NCBI RefSeq assembly: GCF_902859735.1
Contig: NZ_CADIJY010000004.1
Location: 1-64,000, forward strand
Direction: 5' to 3'
DNA length: 64,000 nucleotides
DNA from: Achromobacter aegrifaciens
GTDB lineage: Bacteria; Pseudomonadota; Gammaproteobacteria; Burkholderiales; Burkholderiaceae_B
Notes under the pieces: model-generated
Seen by the model: the letters and a program-made list of their open reading frames with translations, nothing else
Databases searched by the model: none
Told to the model about the DNA's origin: nothing
In this document: one piece after another, positions 60,232 through 64,000 of the stretch
How the letters are laid out: each line of letters opens with the position of its first letter
How positions within the stretch are numbered: position 1 is the stretch's first letter
Translations under genes and position numbers: made by a program

Positions 60232-61053
60232 ATGTTGCAGGCCCCACAGCGCACAGGTTTAAGCGGCCCGACGCTCATTCGCTTGCTGACTCGCCTGACG
60301 GATGTCGATGTTCCGCAATCCAGGCAATCGCTCTCGGACCATCTGAGCCAATGGCTCGGCTGGACGGACGCGATCGCGCTCTCCGCGGCGCTGAACACCA
60401 GCCCGCCGGTGATCGCCCCCGGCGCCCGCATGTTCAGCAGCGCCGAAGAACGCGAGTGCGAACGCGTGCGGACCACGCTGGCCGACGCCATCGCCAGCGA
60501 CACCGCGGCCACGGCCGCCAAGCGGCGCACGCCGGGACAAGCGCCCGCGCCCGCCAAGCAACTGGCGGCGCTGGCCGAGGCCGATTACGCGAATTTTCGC
60601 CAGCGCTATCTGTCGTTGCAGCACACGATGGAAACCGCCGTGGGCAATTTGCGCAGCCGGCTGCGCGGCATGGTCGCAGCCACAAACGGCGAAATGACGC
60701 GACTGGCAGTGGTCGACGCCATCATGGACCGCGCCCTGCTGCCCAAGGAACGCGCGCTGTTCGGCGCGATTCCGAAATTGCTGCAAGGCCATTTCGAGCG
60801 CCTGCGCGACGCGGAGGCCGCGGCCCTGGCCGAGGCTGCCGCATTGGCGCAAGCGCAAGGCGAGACCGAAGCCGAGGCGCAAGGCGATGCCGCGGTCGAG
60901 ACGGGCGCGGCGCCCGCTCCGGCGACGGCATCGATAACGCCGGGCGCCTGGCTGGACACGTTCCGCAAAGACATGCGCAGCGTGCTGCTTGCCGAATTGG
61001 ATGTTCGTTTACAACCGGTCGAAGGGCTGCTTGCCACCCTTCGCGCCAGCTAA
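60232..61053 (+). CDS. DUF3348 protein
   Basis: A 273-residue cytoplasmic protein. The first 60 residues (GLSGPTLIRLLTRLTDVDVP, then QSLSDHLSQWLGWTDAIALS) are the recognisable DUF3348 start. A long helical middle with NFRQRYLSLQHTMETAVGNL and an Ala/Glu-rich coiled segment follow. From memory, DUF3348 genes precede DUF802 genes in Burkholderia- and Bordetella-like genomes, exactly as here, with an 11-bp gap. A cytoplasmic partner of the DUF802 channel-like protein is a reasonable inference. Confidence 0.85.
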   Translation: MLQAPQRTGLSGPTLIRLLTRLTDVDVPQSRQSLSDHLSQWLGWTDAIALSAALNTSPPVIAPGARMFSSAEERECERVRTTLADAIASDTAATAAKRRTPGQAPAPAKQLAALAEADYANFRQRYLSLQHTMETAVGNLRSRLRGMVAATNGEMTRLAVVDAIMDRALLPKERALFGAIPKLLQGHFERLRDAEAAALAEAAALAQAQGETEAEAQGDAAVETGAAPAPATASITPGAWLDTFRKDMRSVLLAELDVRLQPVEGLLATLRAS

Positions 61054-61063
61054 CCGGGACACT

Positions 61064-64000
61064 ATGTCCAAATATCTGACTAATCTCGTAGTTTTCTTGG
61101 CGGGTCTGGCCGTCGTGGGCTGGATCGGCGTGGGCTATGCGGGCACCAACCCGCTGGCGCTGGCCGTGACCTTGCTGATAGCCGTCTGTTACCTGGCCGG
61201 CGCGCTGGAACTGCTGCGCTACCAGCAGGCGACATCCTCGTTGACGCGCGCGCTCTCGGGCCTGTCCGAAGCGCCCGGCAATCTGGGATCCTGGCTGGAC
61301 CAGTTGCCGCCGGGCCTGCGCAACGCCGCGCGGCTGCGCATCGAAGGCGAGCGCGCGGGCCTGCCCGGACCGGCGCTGACGCCGTACCTGGTCGGCCTGC
61401 TGGTGCTGCTGGGCATGCTGGGCACTTTCCTGGGCATGGTCGTGACCCTGCGCGGCACCGGCCTGGCGCTGGAAAGCGCCACCGATCTGGCCGCCATCCG
61501 CGCCTCGCTCGCCGCGCCGGTCAAGGGCCTGGGCTTTGCCTTCGGCACCTCGATCGCCGGCGTGGCCAGCTCCGCCATGCTGGGCCTGCTGGCAGCCCTG
61601 TGCCGCCGCGAACGCGTGCGCGCCGCACAACTGCTGGACAGCAAGGCCGCGACCACGCTGCGCGTGTACTCGCAGGGCTATCAGCGCGAGGAATCCTTCA
61701 AGCTGCTGCAACGCCAGGCTGAAGTCATGCAGCGCCAGGCGGAAGCCATGCCTACCCTGGTGGACAAGCTGCAAGCCATGATGAGCGACATGGCCCGCCA
61801 GAACCAGGCCCTGAGCGACCGCCACATGGCCAGCCAGGACGCGTTCCAGGGCAAGGCCGAGGCGGCCTATTCGCGCCTGGCCGCCGTCATGGAACAGTCC
61901 ATGAAGGAAAGCGTGTCGCAAAGCGCGCGCTCGGCCGGCGCCGCCCTGCAACCCGTGGTGGAAGCGACGATGGCCAGCCTGTCGCGCGAAACCGCTTCCC
62001 TGCAGGACACCGTGACGCAAGCCGTGCAGCGCCAACTGGAAGGACTGACCTCGGGCTTCCAGGCCACCACCAGCAATGTCGCCGGCATCTGGAACCAGGC
62101 CCTGGCCGGCCAGCAGCGCGCCAGCGAGGCCCTGTCCCAGGACCTGCGCGCCTCGCTCGACCACTTCGCCCAGACCTTCGAACAGCGCTCGGCCGCCCTG
62201 CTGGACAGCGTGTCCTCGCGCCTGGAGGAATCGTCGGGCAGCATGTCGCAAGCCTGGACCCAGGCGCTGTCGCGCCAGGAGCAGGCCAGCGAAAAACTGG
62301 CGGGCGACAATCTGCAGGCCCTGACCGCGGCCGCAGCCAGCTTCGAGCAGCATTCGGCCTCGCTCTTGCGCACGCTGAACCAATCGCACACCTTGCTGCA
62401 GTCCGAGCTGGCCTCGCGCGACCAGCAGCGCCTGGCCGCCTGGACCGACACCCTGGGCGCCATGGGCGCCACGCTGCGCCAGGAATGGGAACAGTCCGGC
62501 GCGCAGGCCGTCGAACGCCAGGAAGCCATCAGCGCCACGCTGGCGCAGACCGTGCGCGACATCACCGCGCAGGCCGAAGTCCAGGCCCGGCTGCTGGAAG
62601 GCGTATCCGCCCGCATGGAAGCGGCCGCCAACGGCGTCTCGGAACAATGGGCCACCGCGCTGGCACGCCAGGAACGGGCTGGCGAAAAGCTGGCAGGCGA
62701 CAACCGCGAGGCCCTGGCCGCCGCGGCCGCCACGTTCGAACAGCATTCCGCGGCCCTGCTGCAGACGCTGGACCAGTCGCACACGCAATTGCAGGCCGCG
62801 CTGGCCTCGCGCGACCAGGAACGCCTGGCCGCCTGGACCGGCACGCTCACCGCCATGGCCGCCACGCTGAGCCAGGAATGGCAGCAGGCTGGCGCCGACA
62901 CCGTGGCCCGCCAACAGGCCGCCAGCGATACGCTGGCCCAGACCGCGCGCGACATCGCCGCCCAGACGCAGGCCCAGGCCGGCATGCTGGAAAGCGTATC
63001 GGCCCGCCTGGAAACGGCGGCAGGCAGCGTCACCCAGGCCTGGACCGAGGCGCAAGCCCGCCAGGAACAGGTCAACGCCAAGCTGGCTGGCGACAACCAG
63101 CAAGCGCTGGAAACCGCCGCCGCCACCTTCGAACAGCATTCCGCGGCCCTGCTGCAAACGCTGAACCAGTCGCACGCCGAATTGCAGGCCGCGCTGGCCT
63201 CACGCGACCAGGAACGCCTGGCTGCCTGGACCGGCACCCTCACCGCCATGGCCGCCAAGCTCGGCCAGGAATGGGAACAGGCCGGCACCCAGGCCGCCCT
63301 GCGCCAGCTGGAAGTCAACGACACCCTGGCCCAGACCGCGCGCGACGTTTCGGCGCAAACCCAGGCCCAGGCGGGCTTGCTGGAAAGCGTATCGACTCGC
63401 CTGGAAACGGCGGCTACCGGCGTCACCCAGGCCTGGACCGAGGCGCAGGCGCGCCAGGAGCAGGCCAACGCCAAACTGGCCGGCGACACCCAGCAAGCGC
63501 TGGAAACCGCCGCCGCCGCCTTCGAACAGCATTCCGCCGCCCTGCTGCAAACGCTGGATCAGTCGCATGCCGAATTGCAGGCCGCGCTGGCCTCTCGCGA
63601 CCAGGAACGCCTGACCGCCTGGACCGGCACGCTCACCGCCATGGCCGCCAAGCTCGGCCAGGAATGGGAACAGGCCGGCACCCAGGCCGCCCTGCGCCAG
63701 TTGGAAGTCAACGACACGCTGGCCCAGACCGCGCGCGACATCACGGCTCAGACCCAGGCTCAGGCCGACCTGCTGGAAAACGTGTCGACCCGTCTGGAAA
63801 CGGCGGCCGGCAGCGTCACCCAGGCCTGGACCGAGGCGCAGGCACGCCAGGAGCAAGCCAACGCCAAGCTGGCCGGCGACAACCAGCAGGCGCTGGAAGC
63901 CGCCGCCGCGGCATTCGAACAACACGCCGCCGCCCTGCTGCAAACGCTGGAGCAATCGCAGACGGACCTGCAGAATGCGCTCGCCGCCGAGGACGAAGCG
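61064..64000 (+). CDS. DUF802 protein: MotA/TolQ/ExbB-like channel with long repetitive coiled-coil tail (3' truncated by window)
   Basis: 979 residues are present with no stop before the window ends. Helices 1-2 (about 5-50) are followed by helix 3 (about 108-128, LLGMLGTFLGMVVTL) and helix 4 (about 153-179, VKGLGFAFGTSIAGVASSAM). These last two match the pore helices of MotA/TolQ/ExbB in both motif and spacing. From about residue 190 the protein is an uninterrupted Ala/Gln/Glu-rich helical tail. From about 377 on it consists of 131-residue repeats, with the SRDQ marker at 451, 582, 713 and 844. By family analogy it would form a pentamer around a MotB/OmpA-type dimer, expected just downstream. 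The architecture resembles ZorA of Zorya. Confidence 0.9.
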   Translation, partial: MSKYLTNLVVFLAGLAVVGWIGVGYAGTNPLALAVTLLIAVCYLAGALELLRYQQATSSLTRALSGLSEAPGNLGSWLDQLPPGLRNAARLRIEGERAGLPGPALTPYLVGLLVLLGMLGTFLGMVVTLRGTGLALESATDLAAIRASLAAPVKGLGFAFGTSIAGVASSAMLGLLAALCRRERVRAAQLLDSKAATTLRVYSQGYQREESFKLLQRQAEVMQRQAEAMPTLVDKLQAMMSDMARQNQALSDRHMASQDAFQGKAEAAYSRLAAVMEQSMKESVSQSARSAGAALQPVVEATMASLSRETASLQDTVTQAVQRQLEGLTSGFQATTSNVAGIWNQALAGQQRASEALSQDLRASLDHFAQTFEQRSAALLDSVSSRLEESSGSMSQAWTQALSRQEQASEKLAGDNLQALTAAAASFEQHSASLLRTLNQSHTLLQSELASRDQQRLAAWTDTLGAMGATLRQEWEQSGAQAVERQEAISATLAQTVRDITAQAEVQARLLEGVSARMEAAANGVSEQWATALARQERAGEKLAGDNREALAAAAATFEQHSAALLQTLDQSHTQLQAALASRDQERLAAWTGTLTAMAATLSQEWQQAGADTVARQQAASDTLAQTARDIAAQTQAQAGMLESVSARLETAAGSVTQAWTEAQARQEQVNAKLAGDNQQALETAAATFEQHSAALLQTLNQSHAELQAALASRDQERLAAWTGTLTAMAAKLGQEWEQAGTQAALRQLEVNDTLAQTARDVSAQTQAQAGLLESVSTRLETAATGVTQAWTEAQARQEQANAKLAGDTQQALETAAAAFEQHSAALLQTLDQSHAELQAALASRDQERLTAWTGTLTAMAAKLGQEWEQAGTQAALRQLEVNDTLAQTARDITAQTQAQADLLENVSTRLETAAGSVTQAWTEAQARQEQANAKLAGDNQQALEAAAAAFEQHAAALLQTLEQSQTDLQNALAAEDEA
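62194..64000 (+). repeat. Coding tandem repeat, exact 393-bp period, at least four copies
   Basis: Within the DUF802 gene, the sequence GCGACCAG-A/C-A/G-CGCCTG recurs at 62418, 62811, 63204 and 63597, always 393 bp (131 codons) apart, and the last copy runs off the window. Copies 3 and 4 are nearly identical over long stretches and the first is most diverged, suggesting recent expansion toward the 3' side. Each unit contains RQEQA, KLAGDN, FEQHSA, ASRDQ, RLAAWT and TLAQT elements. Confidence 0.92.

Noticed and set aside
60722-63955. Large minus-strand frames (540 and 817 codons) opposite DUF802
   Set aside because: They are antisense shadows of the repetitive coding sequence and simply mirror its 131-codon period.
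60232-64000. Calling the DUF3348-DUF802 unit a Zorya defence system
   Set aside because: Only the ZorA-like layout is visible. No ZorB, ZorC, ZorD or ZorE gene is in the window and no defence genes surround it, so only an architectural resemblance is claimed.
1-64000. CRISPR arrays, tRNA/rRNA genes, phage or IS elements
   Set aside because: No regularly spaced short repeats, no cloverleaf or rRNA-like stretches and no transposase or integrase motifs were found by eye. A covariance-model scan could still reveal a small RNA.

Overview
The window is 64 kb of GC-rich, densely coded chromosome. Gene content points to a beta-proteobacterium of the Alcaligenaceae, Achromobacter or Bordetella type. 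The evidence is two Bug-family periplasmic receptors, many LysR/GntR/IclR/TetR regulators each paired with a small transport or catabolic unit, TRAP and ABC uptake operons, and a DUF3348-DUF802 pair. The genus is inferred from gene content only. I found no rRNA, tRNA, CRISPR array, phage gene or transposase.

Layout. 1-5.3 kb: end of a GntR regulator, an IclR regulator divergent from a GMC oxidoreductase and an MHS-type MFS transporter, then a convergent aldo/keto reductase. 5.4-5.96 kb: a non-coding tandem pair of 277-bp units, each with 35-bp inverted arms. 6-16.1 kb: a GntR-centred unit with three GTATAC sites, a serine hydrolase and serine-glyoxylate-type aminotransferase on one side, and a complete dipeptide-type ABC transporter plus M20 peptidase on the other. 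16.2-24.5 kb: regulators, small exported proteins, an orphan Bug receptor, a DUF523 protein and a NYN-LOTUS protein with a histone-H1-like tail. 24.5-30.2 kb: GNAT, a MotA/MotB-like pair, Lrp with a LysE exporter, and a SulP transporter. 30.4-33.9 kb: an ECF42-type sigma factor with its DGPF/YCII partners and a candidate autoregulated promoter. 34-43 kb: AraC-EamA, HAD, MFS-LysR, DUF169, SDR, AlkD-MarR, GNAT and VOC genes. 43.1-46.9 kb: a TRAP transporter. 47.1-49.0 kb: a chromosomal tetR-tetA pair with two tet-operator-like palindromes. 49-54 kb: a hypothetical protein, a propeller protein with its HTH regulator, and a TctDE/QseBC-like two-component system. 54.3-60.1 kb: an exported histidine-ammonia-lyase homologue without the catalytic Ala-Ser-Gly, a Bug receptor, an ornithine-cyclodeaminase-family enzyme, a cytoplasmic PhnD-like protein and a LysR regulator. 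60.2-64 kb: DUF3348 and the start of a DUF802 protein, whose N-terminus looks like a MotA/TolQ/ExbB channel and whose long tail is built of near-identical 131-residue repeats. The window ends inside that gene.

The two places most likely to hold something undescribed are the DUF3348-DUF802 unit (a tailed ion-channel motor resembling ZorA in architecture) and the operon around the MIO-less exported ammonia-lyase homologue. All functions are read from sequence features and family knowledge; no search was run.
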